Source: Cranoglanis bouderius
Taxonomy: Eukaryota > Chordata > Actinopteri > Siluriformes > Cranoglanididae
Length of the DNA: 64,000 nucleotides
Reading direction: 5' to 3'
NCBI GenBank assembly: GCA_023630585.1
Contig: CM042540.1
Location: 16,801,574 to 16,865,573 of the forward strand
Below are positions 12,525 through 25,865 of the stretch, one piece after another. The notes beneath the pieces are model-generated. The model searched no databases and was not told the DNA's origin. It was given only the letters and a program-made list of their open reading frames with translations. The translations under genes and the position numbers were made by a program. Within the stretch, counting starts at the first letter, position 1. Every line of letters begins with the position of its first letter.

Positions 12525-13944
12525 AAGGTGGCAAAAAATTCCTACTGGCACCTTAATCCTGATTTCTTCTGTTTTTGTGTATACCTCCTACTAAATTGTT
12601 TCAGAAATTAAAACAAAATCTGAGATAAAACAAAGGCAACCTGAGAAACACAAAATACAGATGTAATGATAATGTTATTTATTGAAGCAAAAAAGTTCCA
12701 ATACCAACTGGGCCTTTGTGTAAATGTATTTGCCCCCGTAGTCAGTGATTCCCCAAATCTATAAAACTGCATTCATAATGGGGTTCAGCTGGACTAGACG
12801 CAACCAGGCCTGATTACTGCAAACCCTGTTCAATCAAATCAACACTTAAATAGAACTTTTTCAACATCATGAAGTTGGTTAAAAGGTCTTACCCAGTAAC
12901 ACTCTATGCCAAAATTGAAAGAAATTCCAGAAATTAAGAGGAAGAAGATGATTCAAATACATCAGTCTAGGAAGGGTTACAAAGCTATTTCAAAGACTCT
13001 GGGATTCCAAAGAACCAAAGTGAGAGCCATTATCTCCAAATTGAAAAACTCGGCACAGTAGTGAACTGTGGCCAGAAGTGGCCGACCTTCCAAAATTCCT
13101 CCAAGAGCACAGCAACTACTCATCCAGCAAGTCACAAAAGAGCCAAGGACAACATCAAAGGACCTACAGGCCTCTCTCGCATCAGTAAAGGTCACTGTTC
13201 ATGACTCCACTATCAGAAAGACATTGGGCAAAAATGTCATCCATGGAAGAGTGGCGAGGTGAAAACCACTGAAGAACATTAAGGCTCATCTGAATTTTGC
13301 CAAAACACACCTTGATGATCCTCAAACCTTTTGGGAGAATGTTCTGTGGACTGATGAGTCGAAAGTGGAACTGTTTGGAAGACAGGGGTCCTGTTATATC
13401 TGGCGTAAACCAAACACCGAATTCCACAAAAAGAACATCATGCCTACTATCAAGCATGGTGGTGGAAATGTGATGGTGTGGGGATGCTTTGCTGCTTCAG
13501 GGCCTGGGCAACTTGCAATAATTGAGGGAAACATGAATTCTGCTCTCTACCAGAAAATCCTAAAGGAGAATGTCCTTCAGTCTGTAAGTTGAAAGTCAAG
13601 CGCAACTGGATTGTGCAGAAGGACAATGATCCAAAGCATAGGAGTCCTAGTCTTGGAAGTAAGTGAAAGATTGATCTCCAGTCATCAGAAACAGTTGGTT
13701 GCAGTTATTGCTGCGAAAGGTGGCACAACCAGATTTTATGTTTAAGGGGGCAATTAGTTTTTCACATTGGTGATAGGTGTTGGATAACTTTTTTTTTTTG
13801 CTTCAATTAACAAATAAATAAATAAAAACTGTATTGTGTGTTTACTCAGGTTGCCTTTGTTTTATGTTGCATTTCATTTGTAGATCTAAAACTATTTAAA
13901 ACAGAAGAAATCAGGATACAGGAAAATACTTTTTCACAGCACTG
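12525..13944 (+). mobile_element. Degraded Tc1-like transposon
   Basis: The left end shows ATCCTGATTTCTTCTG and the right end its inverse CAGAAGAAATCAGGAT followed by AAAATACTTTTTCACAGCACTG, the usual outer end of this family. The left outermost end has diverged. The interior carries a plus-strand transposase relic described separately. It lies between vezf1 and cuedc1. Confidence 0.8.
12930..13740 (+). pseudogene. Tc1-like transposase relic
   Basis: Readable blocks in different frames include a helix-turn-helix region (near 13068-13262, GRPSKIPPRAQQL) and the first catalytic part (near 13320-13590, SKVELFG and HGGGNVMVWGC). Frames shift at about 13060 and 13260. After 13590 most of the C-terminal third is deleted, so the last two catalytic acidic residues are missing. 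It cannot make an active protein. Confidence 0.75.
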
Positions 13945-14559
13945 TGTGTTCCAAGCTGGACATGTCTCAGCTTCTTTGTGTGACCACGTGTGAATAATGA
14001 CATTTTATTTAATTTATAATCCTCTTTAGCAGTATAGTCACATGTTCTTAATAAAACTGATGAGACATATTTAAGTGGGGGTCAAGATGCCACATCTAGC
14101 CATGTGAGGTCCAGGGCTCCACAGGGGTCTGTGATTATTACAGCCATGGAAATCACAACACACCCTTATCAAAGTTATATTTATTATCAAGCTCTTATAT
14201 GTATAGCCTATTTGATTGGTCTCTTGAATTAAATAGGTTTAATCCAAACTATAATAACGGGAAAACAAGCCAGCCTTATAAATAATGTCAACTTGGACCT
14301 ATGTATCCTGTCAGAGGAAAGTTCAGGTTCTATGGCACCAAAAAAAAAAATGGACAGAATATTAATGTACACATTTAAATAATGAGCCTAATGTTTAATA
14401 GTTTCTTAAATAAGTATGTGCTGGATTTTTTTTTTAAAAACATCTTAAAAGGTTTGAGAACCCTTGTACTATACTGGGGACAGGGATGCATTTGATGTGT
14501 ATGTCCACTAGGCAGCTGTCTGCTCCTTTGTTCCTCTGAAAGTCTGATTTTAACCCCCA

Positions 14560-14793
14560 CAGTCTCTTCTCCTGTGTTTGATTCACCCAACGCGCGCGTG
14601 CACACGCACCGCAATGTCGCTGCCTCGCGGGACTTGAGCAATAGGAATTAAACATACACTCAGTCTGTATCAGTGACGGTTTAAACTCATCCTCGTCTCT
14701 GTGCAGCTTTATTCCGCTGAAGGAAACGAGGCTTAATTGAGAATATTTTTCACGGCAGACTGGAAAGCTGACGCTGTGCCGCTCACCAGCTGC

Positions 14794-14827
<34 letters not shown>

Positions 14828-14830
14828 CCA
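14560..14830 (+). promoter_or_regulatory. cuedc1: Putative cuedc1 promoter and non-coding first exon
   Basis: The sequence becomes locally CpG-rich (CCAACGCGCGCGTGCACACG, GCCTCGCGGGAC) in an otherwise AT-rich region. It then runs to a TC repeat and a strong donor, CCCA|GTAAGTAG, at 14831. A 5' UTR exon ending there would fit the long first intron of cuedc1. The TC tract plus CAG could also be read as an acceptor, so the exact role is inference. Confidence 0.35.
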
Positions 14831-16754
14831 GTAAGTAGCCTTGTTTTTGGATGTTAGCTTGCTAACCTTTTTATTTACAGGGTTTATCGACGTGGTGCCA
14901 TTATTATTACTGAATATTTAACTCCCGAGCTCCGACTGTCAAACTGTACGCGTTGTATATATATTTATATATATATTTATTCATTATCACACGACTCTTT
15001 TCAAGCAGAAGTCCTGCATGTGTTGTTGAGCTTCTTGTAATTGTCCAACTCGAATCGTGCGGCCTCCCTTCATAGTGGCTCTCTGCTGCTTTATCTGCTC
15101 CAGAAAAATTAAACAGCACCTACAGTTTATCCAGGAATCTGTTCTTACATTCTGCTGTTTTGTAAACAAACCTTATACGCTAAACGGCTGCTAATGTCAG
15201 TTTACAAGGTATTACCTTAAACGAATCTCTTCACTTTTTTAAACAGTCCCTGGGCTGAATCCTAAATGCATTCCCATTGGATATAAAGCGCCCCACATAG
15301 GCTGCAGAAGCCATTATTTCATACTCATATGTAGTGCACTTCTATAAGGAGTCAGGAGTCGTTTGGAGTTGAGCCCTTGTCCCGGTCGGGCGCTAAGGCT
15401 CTAGCTAGTGAAGTATCCCAGTGTATAACACTACACTACAGGCTGTTATATTTACAGCAGTGGTAGAGGGACTATGCAGTCAGTTATTTAATTCATCAAA
15501 CAGATATTTAAATCTAACAGATAAAAGTTGAAAAGTAATTTTCATTCATTTTGGATTTTGTGCTGCCGCTCTTGAGGTCTAGTTTGTCCTGTGATGGGAG
15601 TTTTCCACTTCTTTTTACTGTTGTTGTTGTTGTTGTTGTTGTAAACATTATCCGTTGAGAATAGTGCTATTGTCAGATCTGTACTAAACTCCCCATTCTC
15701 TTATGTCCTTTTCCCCCCTTCATGAATTCTGTATACTGAAAATCTACCACCTACAAAAAAAATAGTCCAAAAGACTACACATTCTGTACAGACTGGTAGA
15801 AATAGTGTCGAATTCTATGGTACTTCTGTTGTACTTGCTTGCCAAAAATATATAAACTAACATTCGATGCCTTCTGGATCTTGGCTTTGTATTTTTGGGG
15901 GGCTTTGAATTTTAGTTTGGAGTGCATTACAAATTTATGAGGTCTTTTAAAGTCTTGGACAGACAGCTGGTGCCACTCCTATTCACCCATTAAAGGCTGT
16001 AGGTCTATATATGGCTAGTGTCCCTCTTTTTTTTTTGTGCTGCTGAAAGACTTGAGAAAAGCATCTACCATCCATACTACAAAAATCAGTAGAGGACATA
16101 GAGGATGACGTTTCCGATTACGGCTGCGACAGGAACAGGATGTTGGTGGAACCCTTTTGATAACCTCCCTATTCACTAAAGATCAGTTTCCTTCTTTGTG
16201 TTCTCCCAATATAGACCTAATTGTAGTTCCTGGAAAGGAATACGTGCTCAGCACTGGTATGCGCATGGCACTGAGGCAAGCGGGTCACCATAGTCCCTGT
16301 TTCTGTTTTGTTTGTTTTTTAAAGACTAACCACCAGAAACATTGTTAATATATGTCTTTTACCCCATGCTTATTTCTGCTTTTTCCGTGAAGGCACTGAA
16401 TGTTCCCTCTTGTCATCTTTTCTGCCTCTTTCCTGTTTTGTTTTCCTGTTCGCCTTTGCTCTCCCCACTTGTTTCAGATCCCAAATTCTAATGACCACAT
16501 TTTATTCCTCTTTTTCCTCAAGGTTCATCCTCTTTTCCTCCTATAAAATCATGGAGTAATATTTGTAAAATCTTACAATTCGAATATTGCCCCTGTAGTA
16601 TTCTCAGACACTGGCTTTAAAACTCATTCCCAGTAGGTATTTACTTCACTCCTTGGCCATTTTTCCTTCCCAGGTTTTTAAGTTTTCAGTTATTTGTGTC
16701 TACTTGGAAGGACTCCAGTATAGGAGAGGAGAAGCATGGTTATTTACACCTCTG

Positions 16755-17009
16755 TTAGGGTTCTCTTTTGGCACCAAGATACAAATTAGTGTCTCTTTTC
16801 ATACTACTGAACCAAGGCATTACTAAGATGTGCTTTATGCCACTTACTAGAGAAAAAGGGCCAGTTATAGCCATCATTGCAAGATAAATGCGTGCGAAGG
16901 CCCGGTTTACTGCTCGAATTAAAAAGATCAGCACACAAATGAGGACAAGGGTGGAAATTAAACTAAATACTGTGGTCTTCACACAGGGACTAACGTCAAA
17001 AATGTGCAA
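16755..17009 (-). other. Unassigned 84-residue reading frame with a predicted membrane segment
   Basis: The frame has a strongly hydrophobic central stretch (TVFSLISTLVLICVLIFLI) followed by basic residues. I do not recognise a family. There is no supporting splice or promoter context, and the surrounding intron is non-coding. It may be chance, or a piece of an old transmembrane coding element. Confidence 0.15.
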
Positions 17010-20000
17010 AATGTACTCACTGCAAGAACTTCCTTAAATAATAATCAGAGGCACAGAGGGACTATCAGTAAGTCACTCTCCTCTTTCTCTTCTTTTTCTA
17101 GTAATACACTAGTCAGCCAGTCGGTCTCATTAAAACATATATACTTAGAAATAACATAGCAGTGTTATGCAGGTTTGTGTTTGTTCCAGAAATCTTTCAA
17201 CAGTATGCTAGTCTTTCAGCCTTGACTATACTGTCATTATATTCTGTCTTAGCTCTGTTTTGCAGTCAGTTAGCTTTTGCCTGGATGCCAAGTGGATACA
17301 GTGGAGCAGCACGGTCTGCGTGAAGAGTGTCAGGAAAAAGTGTGGAGAATCTGACGGCTGCTTTCCAAGATCTTTCCCAGTCAGCCTGTTTAGATCATGA
17401 CTTTAGCAACAGGCACATTTCTCTTTCTGACTGCTCTTTTTACAGTGACATGTAAGTGCAAAACTAATGAACAAACCACACATACAACAGCAAATCAGAA
17501 AATGCAACAACAAAACAAAAAACATAATCTAGAAAGACATCAGCATTAACTCAAAATGGAAAGGGTGGGTCCGTATTGAATATCACATGCTTGTTGCTGA
17601 TTTACACGACGTATGACTATCACAAGGAAAAAGAATTGGACTTTTTTCCAGTCTGTTATTTAGTTAGTCTAATGAAAACGATGTCATGCTATGTTACTTA
17701 TTGTGGTTAGGAGTAATTCTTGTTCTGAAAAATTCCGTTTCCGTTAGGTAGGGTTTCAGCATTCACAAACTCCTATTAATGTTGTGAAAAGCTGACAGCA
17801 TATCTAAAATAATATTACAAAAATGCAGTGGATAAAAATATAAATAAAGATTTTAGGCTCTTATTTCACATCTCCCAGCTCTCCCTTCTCCACAGTCACT
17901 TAGACGGACACACACTGTAGTCAATCGTCAATGATTCCAATCATGTGATGGTCAATAAGCAAGGATCTGTTGCATTTTTGGTTAGTTAATGTGTTTTGCA
18001 CTTACAGGCCATTCTGTCTTTTACCTATATTTTTACTGAATTTTTACCTAAAGGTTTGATCAGTTTGCCGTAACATACATATTGTGTTTTACTTATTCCA
18101 GTAATTTGTGTGTCTTGGCACTCAGAAAGTCATCCTGTGAGGCATCAAAGAAATCTTGCAGAGTACCCATATTTAAATAACTATGTATTTGATTTGTGGA
18201 GTGTATTATGTAAGGTTCCTTTTTCTGTTTTTCTCCTCGATTCTTGCTCTTGCTGTTCTGTTCCTGCTGATAGTTTCCTTTTCTCTTTATTTCTGCTTTC
18301 ATTGTGGAATTAATAGCCCAACAGGCTCACTTGTTTCTTGTGTGTTAGAATTTTCGCTTCCTCAGTATAGCTTTGTTTCTGACACCAAACATACTTTAGG
18401 GTGAAGGGATGTTTAATAGATTAGTACCACATTTAAAGGTTTTGATCAAGACTAAATTATTTTTGCTTAATTTTCCTATCCATGTCCACTTCCCCCGACC
18501 CCGGCAATTTGAGCAGTTTTAGGATTGTAATGTGATGCTATGTAGTCAATCCGCTTACGCTGACATTATGTGAGTGGCATCCTACTCTGATCAAGCACAT
18601 CTTAATAGTGCCCTGATGTGGGTGTGTGAAAACTGCCCTTATCTGCTCTGTTTTGTTTTTGACAGCTGTTGAAACATGCTGATCTACAGCCTGTTTGCAG
18701 ATGCAAGGGCAGGAGGCAGGAGTGCTGTTCCCAGCTGGGAAGTCGCACGTGACTAAGAGCTGGCACCGCTTTAAAAATTGTAAAATGTAGAAATCAATGT
18801 GTTGGGCCAAGAACGTTCTCTAATATGGTGTATTGTTGTTTCTCTGAGGTTTGAGCTGTAAATGTAAACTATGATTCGGCTAAAGCTGAGGACGTCCTAA
18901 TTCAGCCTTGTGATTTTGGGGCATCTAAGCAATTTTTAGAGGATTCATTTACAGCTTCATTTACTATCCAGTTACACCAAATACGTACGGTGCACTTTCA
19001 TTTGTATCCCAGCACAATTTTAATGAGAATGTAATATTTATATTATTTCAGGACATATCAAGGCATGCTGATCGTGTAATCCCAATTTCCATAACCCTTT
19101 AGAATGAAGATGAAAGTTTGAAGTGAGATAAAATCCTGTGCATCTGTGAAATCGATGGTTAATGGTTATGCTGGCAACGTTTCTGTCAAAGTCTGTGTGG
19201 TATTACATACTCCAACATCTGGCAAAGTCTCTTGGCCCACTGCTGGCCTACAGACAGGATGTGATGGTTTTTTTTCTTCTTCTCCCATAACTCACATCAC
19301 ACATTGAATCTGGGCTTTTTCTAAAGTAGGTCAACCTGAGTGTCGGATGAATTGGCTGAATTTTACATTTACTGCCTCATGATGATTGAGGCATGAGGAT
19401 GATTTTTTTTTTATTGCTTCTAGTCCTTCCAAGTATTCTACAATAGATTCCAAGCAGTTTGACCAGCTTAATATGAGTCTGTCAGAAGCCCCAGAAGCCT
19501 CATGCTGTTTGCACTAGTGTTTAAGCACTCAGTGACTTTATTGCTTGTTGTAACTAAAAATATGGTCTGATGTGCTGTAGCCCTGCATTATTTTCTCTTT
19601 GCAATTATTCATTTAGTAAATACTTTTATCCAAAACAAAACCAGGAAGTGACTCATAATAAAAACCTTACTTAAATGCTTGGCTCTGTGTTTGGCAGAAC
19701 CTTACCACTGAGCTGAGCTTGTGATCTGTGATGACTGTCAAGCTGAAATACACAAATTACTACTTGCTGCTTCTCCCCAAGTTACTTACATAGCCAAACA
19801 TTTTGATAAATTTAAATTAGGCAAAGCAGCTGGTTTGTTAGTCCAATCCTTAAAAGCAATCAAAGGTTAATGTAGATTAAGAGTTGTCTGCAAATCAGTA
19901 TTAAATTGTCACTTGATATTAAACTGTTATCTGACCAGCAATAGTGAAATTACCAAGCTGTCTGATAACGGAGGTTCCCGGTATGTGTCACAAACGCTTA

Positions 20001-20199
20001 TAGTGAATGAGCTTCATTGTAGTGAACTACTGAAATGTTATCACATCAGTGCTAGTAAAAAATTAGCATACATAGTTTTGTACATTAGACTTCTAGGTAT
20101 TGATGGAGAGTCTGGTAGTTTTTTCTGAGTAACTATTACCAAGAAATGCCTACTTTAGCAAGAACTGGCCATTGGACTAACATTGCCATTGACTAGCCA

Positions 20200-20575
20200 C
20201 AGACTTTTCCCATGGCTCGTTGGCTCGTTTTAGCCTATTCTCTCCCAATTTGGACATTTGCCAATTCCCAGCTAACTCTCTTGAATCACACCAATGCTAC
20301 AACTGAGGGAGGGTGAAGACTAGCATGTGCTTCTTTCAAGACAAATGAAGCCAACCACTCAGGGTAGCTGAACACACTCTGAGAAAAGCCCTGACTGCCC
20401 TCTTCCACATACATGAACTCACGTGTGAGACACATGTGATTGGTTGCATTGGCAGGGGAGTGTAATGCATCCCTTCCACCCATAGAGCATGGCTAATTTT
20501 GCTCTCTTGGAATCCCTGCCATGTGAGCTCCCGATGACCGGGTGAATGCTTTTCTGTTGCGCCACTTGGGAACCC
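20200..20575. repeat. SINE-like repeat in cuedc1 intron 1
   Basis: The phrases GGAGTGTAATGCATCCC, CCACCCATAGAGCATGGC, TTTTGCTCTCTTGGA and GCGCCACTTGGGAACCCAGG occur in the order seen in an abundant fish tRNA-related repeat. The final part resembles an inverted tRNA-like region. The copy at 3865 shares the middle part. The ends are diffuse. Confidence 0.45.
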
Positions 20576-21299
20576 AGGGATAATTTTTTAAAATCCAGTA
20601 ACTACTGTATACGTTGCTCTGAAAAGCTTGTCATATCAAGGTGTTCAAAAGTTTCAATGCCTGCGTTGGAAACTGCTTGTTACTTAATCAGTTTGCTTTG
20701 TTATTCCCTCTTAAAGATGTTGAAAAGGTTTTCAAATCTTTTAAACACAAGCTGAAAGGGGAAATAATGGGAGGTACCCGTATTCCCACCTTCAGAAATC
20801 AAATCAAGTCACCAAATGATGAAATCTGTAAGTGACAGGCTTTTCCAGAAACAATGGATTGCAGCTAATGCTTGACTGTTGTACTGTAGTTCAGTGCAGT
20901 GCAGTCATCATGACTGGTAATTCTGTATTCTGATGTCATTGACTAATCAGTCATTAAAGTTTAAGTTTAAATTAAACAACAGTTTGTTCCGGTCCACAAA
21001 TTTGATTGGACAAACAGCATTCCAGGAGCGCTGATATTTAGATTTGACTGTTCGTATCACACCACTTGTCTGTGTTTGCTGCATAAAGTTCCAATTCTAC
21101 CAGTAGTTCATTACTTTAAAACCGTTACTGCACTTACTAAGGGCTGTTAGTCAGTCAGTGCTTTGCACTATCCAAGTGTGGATTCTTTTTTAACTATTTT
21201 TGTTGATGGAGCAAAAATAAACAAAATATTTGGCCATATTATGTCAGAAATGTCAGTTACTCTATATTAATTTCTTGTTTATAGAACTGTTGAATAAAA

Positions 21300-21410
21300 G
21301 CAATATCCCACGAGCAAGAGTGCTGTTGTACTGAATATCAGAACGGCTGTAATTACCTGCAGCCGAATCACAGCCGTGCTAATATTCAGTACAGCACACT
21401 TGCTTAATTA
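21300..21410. repeat. Hairpin MITE-like element
   Basis: Arms at 21313-21351 (GCAAGAGTGCTG..TACTGAATATCAG..CGGCTGT) and 21370-21404 (inverse of the same) form an imperfect hairpin with a loop of about 18 bp. The TTAATTAATTAATTAA run follows immediately. It resembles the core of a fish fold-back element; no full outer boundary was found. Confidence 0.55.
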
Positions 21411-21424
21411 ATTAATTAAACTGT

Positions 21425-21750
21425 TATCAAAAAAGGACTGCCTGGTGGTGCCATGGGTACCGTTACCCACTCACGGTTCCAGGGTCCCTGGTTCAATCTT
21501 GAACTCAGGTTTATGTCAGTGCAGCGTTCTCCTAGTGTCTGCTTGGGTTTCCTAGTTTCAACCCACCTCCCAAATACATGCCTATAGGTGGATTGGCCAA
21601 GATAAATTAGCCATAGATATGATTGCATGTGTGAATGTGTGTTCATGGTACCCTGTGATGGACCTGTGTCCCATCTAGTATGTATTCCCACCTCACGCCC
21701 AGTGCTCCCGACATGGGCTGAGAATCCAGGATAAAGTGGTTACTGAGTGC
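21425..21750 (+). repeat. Fish interspersed repeat (tRNA-like head), full-length-like copy
   Basis: It begins GGACTGCCTGGTGGTGCC and has a B-box-like GGTCCCTGGTTCAATC. It passes through CCCACCTCCCAAATACATGCC and CCTGTGATGGACCTGTGTCCC and ends GGATAAAGTGGTTACTGA. An inverted copy lies at 34905-35225 and pieces at 12165-12260. This recurrent layout suggests a SINE or a LINE 3' end. I cannot name the family. Confidence 0.6.
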
Positions 21751-22758
21751 GTGTTGTGTGTACTACCTTTTTGCTTCCCCACCAAACTGGAGGCTTGCTG
21801 GCAAATTATGTGACATTTCAAGACAGCTGCAGATGCTCAGCTTAGCCAGCACATCCGAATCCTGTCCTGGGTCCTGGCAAGTCAAGAACTAACTAAACAA
21901 TGACTATCTGGCAGATTTTTAGAAATGAGAACATAATCTGCCTGAGAGTGATGGAGATCATTTCTCTCTTGACAAACTAGGTCTACCCTAAAAAGTGTTC
22001 CAACCCCACAGTGATTTCAAGAAACCACTTAGCCAATAACTTGGTGAAAGTTTCTATGCTCCACTGCTGGGTAGGAACGGTGTAAAAATGTAAACACTGT
22101 ATTTACAGTATGCCATATGCAAAAGCAGAAGGATTGTAACAATGGAGGCACTTGTAGTTCATTCTGTGTGTGAGTTTTATGTATTCTCTCGGTTCCTTTT
22201 GTTTAGTCAGCAACGCTTAAATGGAAGGAGAGACCGCAACATGGAGAAGCTGAATGCTTTACTCTAAAGGGAACAAGAGCTCCTCTTTCCTGTTACTTTA
22301 ATAAGTTAAGACAAAATGTTCTGGATTCTATTGCTAAAAATAGCAGCGTATAAAATTAAGATTAATATATTGTGTAGAATGCTTAGCATTGGCACAGTGC
22401 AGCTCTTGGTACTAGTGTTTTCTTTTTCTTTTATCAGCCTGCTGACTATGTGAAAGAGCAACTAACTATCTCAAGTCCAAGTGGGTTTATTGTCTATTGT
22501 TTATTGGAACAAAATGTTATTTCTGCAGGACCACGGTGCAACATACAAAGTGCAAATACACAACAGTGTGAGATGAGTAAATAAATAGATAGGACAATAA
22601 ATTCCATTATATGCTTTAGGAAAAGGCATTAACTAGACAGGACAACAGAACAGTACTGGATGGAAGAAACAAGAATACAAGAATATTATTGGTGAATTAA
22701 TCTTATGGTTTGCAGCACTGCATGGGCCTTGATTTTGTATGTGGTATGCTGTTAGATA

Positions 22759-23215
22759 TACAGTAGTCAAGTAGATGGCCAAAAGTTTGTTGCCAAAAGT
22801 CCCCTCTTTGTTGTTTATAATAGCCTCCACTCTTCTAGGAAGGCTTTCCACTAGATTTTGGAGCATGGCTGTGGGGATTTGTGCTCATTCATTCACAAAA
22901 ACATTAGTGAGATCGGGCACTGATGTCAGGTGAGGTGGACTGGGGTGCAGCTGATGTTCCAGTTTATTCCAAAGGTGTTCAGTGGGGTTGAGGTCAGTGC
23001 ACTGTGCAGGGCACTCATGTTTTTACACACCAACCTTGCCATACCATGTCTTCATGAACCTCGGTTTGTGCATGTCATGCTGGAACAGGTTTGGGCCACT
23101 TGGTTCCAGTGAAGGGAAATTGTAATACTACAGCATACAAAGACATCCTGTACAATAAGCCTACATATGGGTGTGATTGTCAGGTGTCCACATACTTTTG
23201 GCCATGTAGCGTGTA
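22759..23215 (-). mobile_element. Tc1-derived element with transposase C-terminal remnant
   Basis: The left end is near TACAGTAGTC with GATGGCCAAAAGTTTG. The right end is ACATACTTTTGGCCATGTAGC, an inverted match. On the minus strand the interior encodes a transposase tail (LQNLVESLPRRVEAII) next to a disrupted upstream part. It is 457 bp, with no catalytic core. Shorter relatives are at 6315-6629 and 39565-39687. Confidence 0.75.
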
Positions 23216-25865
23216 CTGCGAGCATGCTGTGAGGGCCATTCCACATTTTAGTGTGCTCTATGGCATCCTGTTTCTCATTTCCTTTTTGCAAGGGACCTGA
23301 GACTTGAGTGCATTTCAGGGAGATCTTCCCTGCTGAAATACCCATTAGAGACAAAGAGCTGTGACCTCCATATTTGAAACATAGAAAAATGCAAATCAAA
23401 ATGTTAAAGGGAAAAAGCAGAAGTTAGTTTTAGCTACAGGAGTTTTTTTTTTTTTTTTTTTACAGAGAGCAGAATTTACCTTCACATTGTTGGGAAAAGA
23501 TATGAAATTAAGTGTCATTTTAAAGTGACGTGCAGGAATTTCCAGTAATCAGACTTGAGTTTTGGTAACCTTTCTCTCTAAAGGCATCTGTGTGTTGTGA
23601 AGGTATCATACTCCCTGACCAGAATGATTAATTAAATGCAGTTCAGAGGCCATTAGTTCAGAAGGGATCTCCAACAATATCCTTTGATTCCAAAACAACT
23701 CTCAGTCCACAGGCATGGCCAGGCAACTGCAGCTTGCCTCACAGCTTGCCTCACAACCTCAAAACACAGACTACATATTCTCATTTTGCATCCTGTTTAC
23801 ATCACAAACATGAGGTTGGCAAGGCACACTGGGACCTGGCAGTGCCATGTGGGCCTGGCTTCGGCTCAGCCTGGCTTATTGTTTCCCCAGAGCCGGGATT
23901 TCTCTACCCAGTACTGGGGGAGGGTGGAGAAGGAGACTGAAATGGCCGAGGGGAGCAGGACAACACTACAAGGAAGTTGCACTGGACTTCTACAGGCTCT
24001 CATGCTTTTTTTTATTCTTCTGGACATGGATAGGACTTAACAATTTGATTCTGTTTCAGCAAATTATTAGATAAGTGAAGGTAAAACAAAATGTGCGGTT
24101 GTGTTGGTTATGACACTTCTTCCTTTCTGAGATTAACTCTTAAAATTCATCTGTTTGTCAATTGTGGACTCAGTATGTGCTCAATAATTATTACAAATCG
24201 GGCAATATACAGTACATACAGCATGGTATTTGATGATGGCTTGAGTCGTGTAGAATAATAAACATGAATGTTAATTAGATTTGCATACTGTGACAATGTT
24301 GTGCTGAAATGCTTCTTCGGTACAATGCACCATGTATCCTTATATTAATTTGCTTTCAGAATTGAAGGTCTTGTCCCTACCAAATACTGGACAGTACTAT
24401 GTTTACTAGCTTTACTTGCTGGAAATCTGTTGCACAGAAATGTGTCTCAGAAAAATGGTACCATACAGTGTTTTTCATAGTGGTTTCCTTAACCAGAGCG
24501 GTTGTCACCGCAGCTGTTGCACTTTAACCTTGTCTGTGCCACTAAGGTGTAGGTTTAATGTCACATGCTGGTTAGGCCTATTACCAATCTGGGCCAGTGT
24601 AGTCATTTGAGGTAACCTGTCTTGTGTGACCTATATCTTGCCATGCATTTAAACATTTTTTTTTTTTAGATATTTAGTTAGTAAAAGTATTGACATGTAT
24701 ATCCTCACTAAAACTGAAACAAGTGACACTCATTTTTAATGTTAGTCTGTTCCAGATAATATACACCTTTTCCCCCCAAATAATTTATTTGCTTCAGCAG
24801 AGCCATTTTGATGTTGCCTAAAATATTCTCCAAGTGTACATTTGCTACAAATTTAGCAGTTGTACAGTGGTGGCTCATTCTTAGTGGCAGGTGAGGCACA
24901 GCCCCACCATTTATATCAGCCTTTCAACAAATGTTAATCTTTATAAAGTCCTCATGTACGACTCCATACTTTTTTAAATTCTGTGGAAGTACTAATTACC
25001 TCTTTTGAGTGACCATCTGCTATTTGACAGATTTAAGCCGATGTTACTTTGATTGATTGCCTTTATAGATTTTGCACAATCATGGGGCAGCACACTTACT
25101 GCCCCACATACCTCCATAGTTATTATTGCACCTAGTGGTCAAAATGGAAACTACAGCAAGCAAGCGTTTATTAAGTGAATTTAAGGAACAAGCTTGATTT
25201 GGCCAGGCACGTTGCTTTATAACTCCCCCAAGGATGAGTCGCTAAAGTTGATGCTCCCCAGGGAACACTAATCTGCACATTTTTCAGTTTTCATGCTGTT
25301 TTATCAGCTTGTGGAGAGCGTGACTCATTAGAGGCTTTGTTTTTTTACTGTCTTTCCATCTGCTTCGCTCTCTGGAGAGGAGAGCTTCTGTTCCGTAACA
25401 GGTTGTCGATTAGTCTGTAGTCAGGAACCTAAAAATGAACTTTCTTGAGCAAACCGATGAGACACTAAAATACAAAACGTTTCCGAATAAACTAGGTCGG
25501 GTGAGATCAAGTTTAATTTTGGTATGTCTCCTGCTGACTGCGCTCTTAATCTTTTTATTTTCCATTCTGCCTTCATAGGTCCTTCTGAAGACCCGACTCT
25601 ATTGGAAACTTTTGGAGTCTTGGGCCACAGTATGTTGAATGCCATTCTTCCTCCTTGAAGTGACTCCATTACTGCTATATTGGATGCAGTTGAAAAAGCA
25701 GAAAAGGAAGAAATATGCTTTCTGTTGCCCCAGTGGATTAACCTAATTGTGCAGAGATGAAAGAGTGAATAGGATTGAAAAGCTGAGACAAATACAAGTG
25801 GATATAAGAGAGAGAAAAAAATTGGAGTTTGTGCCATCATTTCCTGGGTGTCCTAGTTGGTCAAG

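Larger units (their letters stand above)
9651..14559. other. Intergenic vezf1-cuedc1, repeat-rich
   Basis: I found no host coding sequence. The interval holds a palindromic Tc1 derivative (10361-11265), a repeat fragment (12165-12260) and a Tc1 relic (12525-13944). The stretches at 9651-10360, 11266-12164 and 13945-14559 show nothing I can assign. Confidence 0.6.
14831..25578 (+). other. cuedc1: cuedc1 intron 1 (inferred), about 10.7 kb
   Basis: No coding exon was found. Recognisable contents are a TTG repeat (15627-15652), an unassigned minus-strand frame (16755-17009), SINE-like DNA (20200-20575), a hairpin element (21300-21410), an interspersed repeat (21425-21750) and a Tc1-derived element (22759-23215). 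I see nothing assignable in 17010-20199 or 23216-25578. It ends at a good acceptor, CTGCCTTCATAG, before the 5' UTR part of the first coding exon. Confidence 0.45.

Noticed and set aside
18110..18404. Overlapping hydrophobic + strand frames
   Set aside because: T-rich intron sequence produces Leu/Phe-rich translations; no conserved pattern.
23684..24040. 118-residue + strand frame in cuedc1 intron 1
   Set aside because: No recognisable domain, no splice signals in phase with cuedc1, and unremarkable composition; most likely chance.
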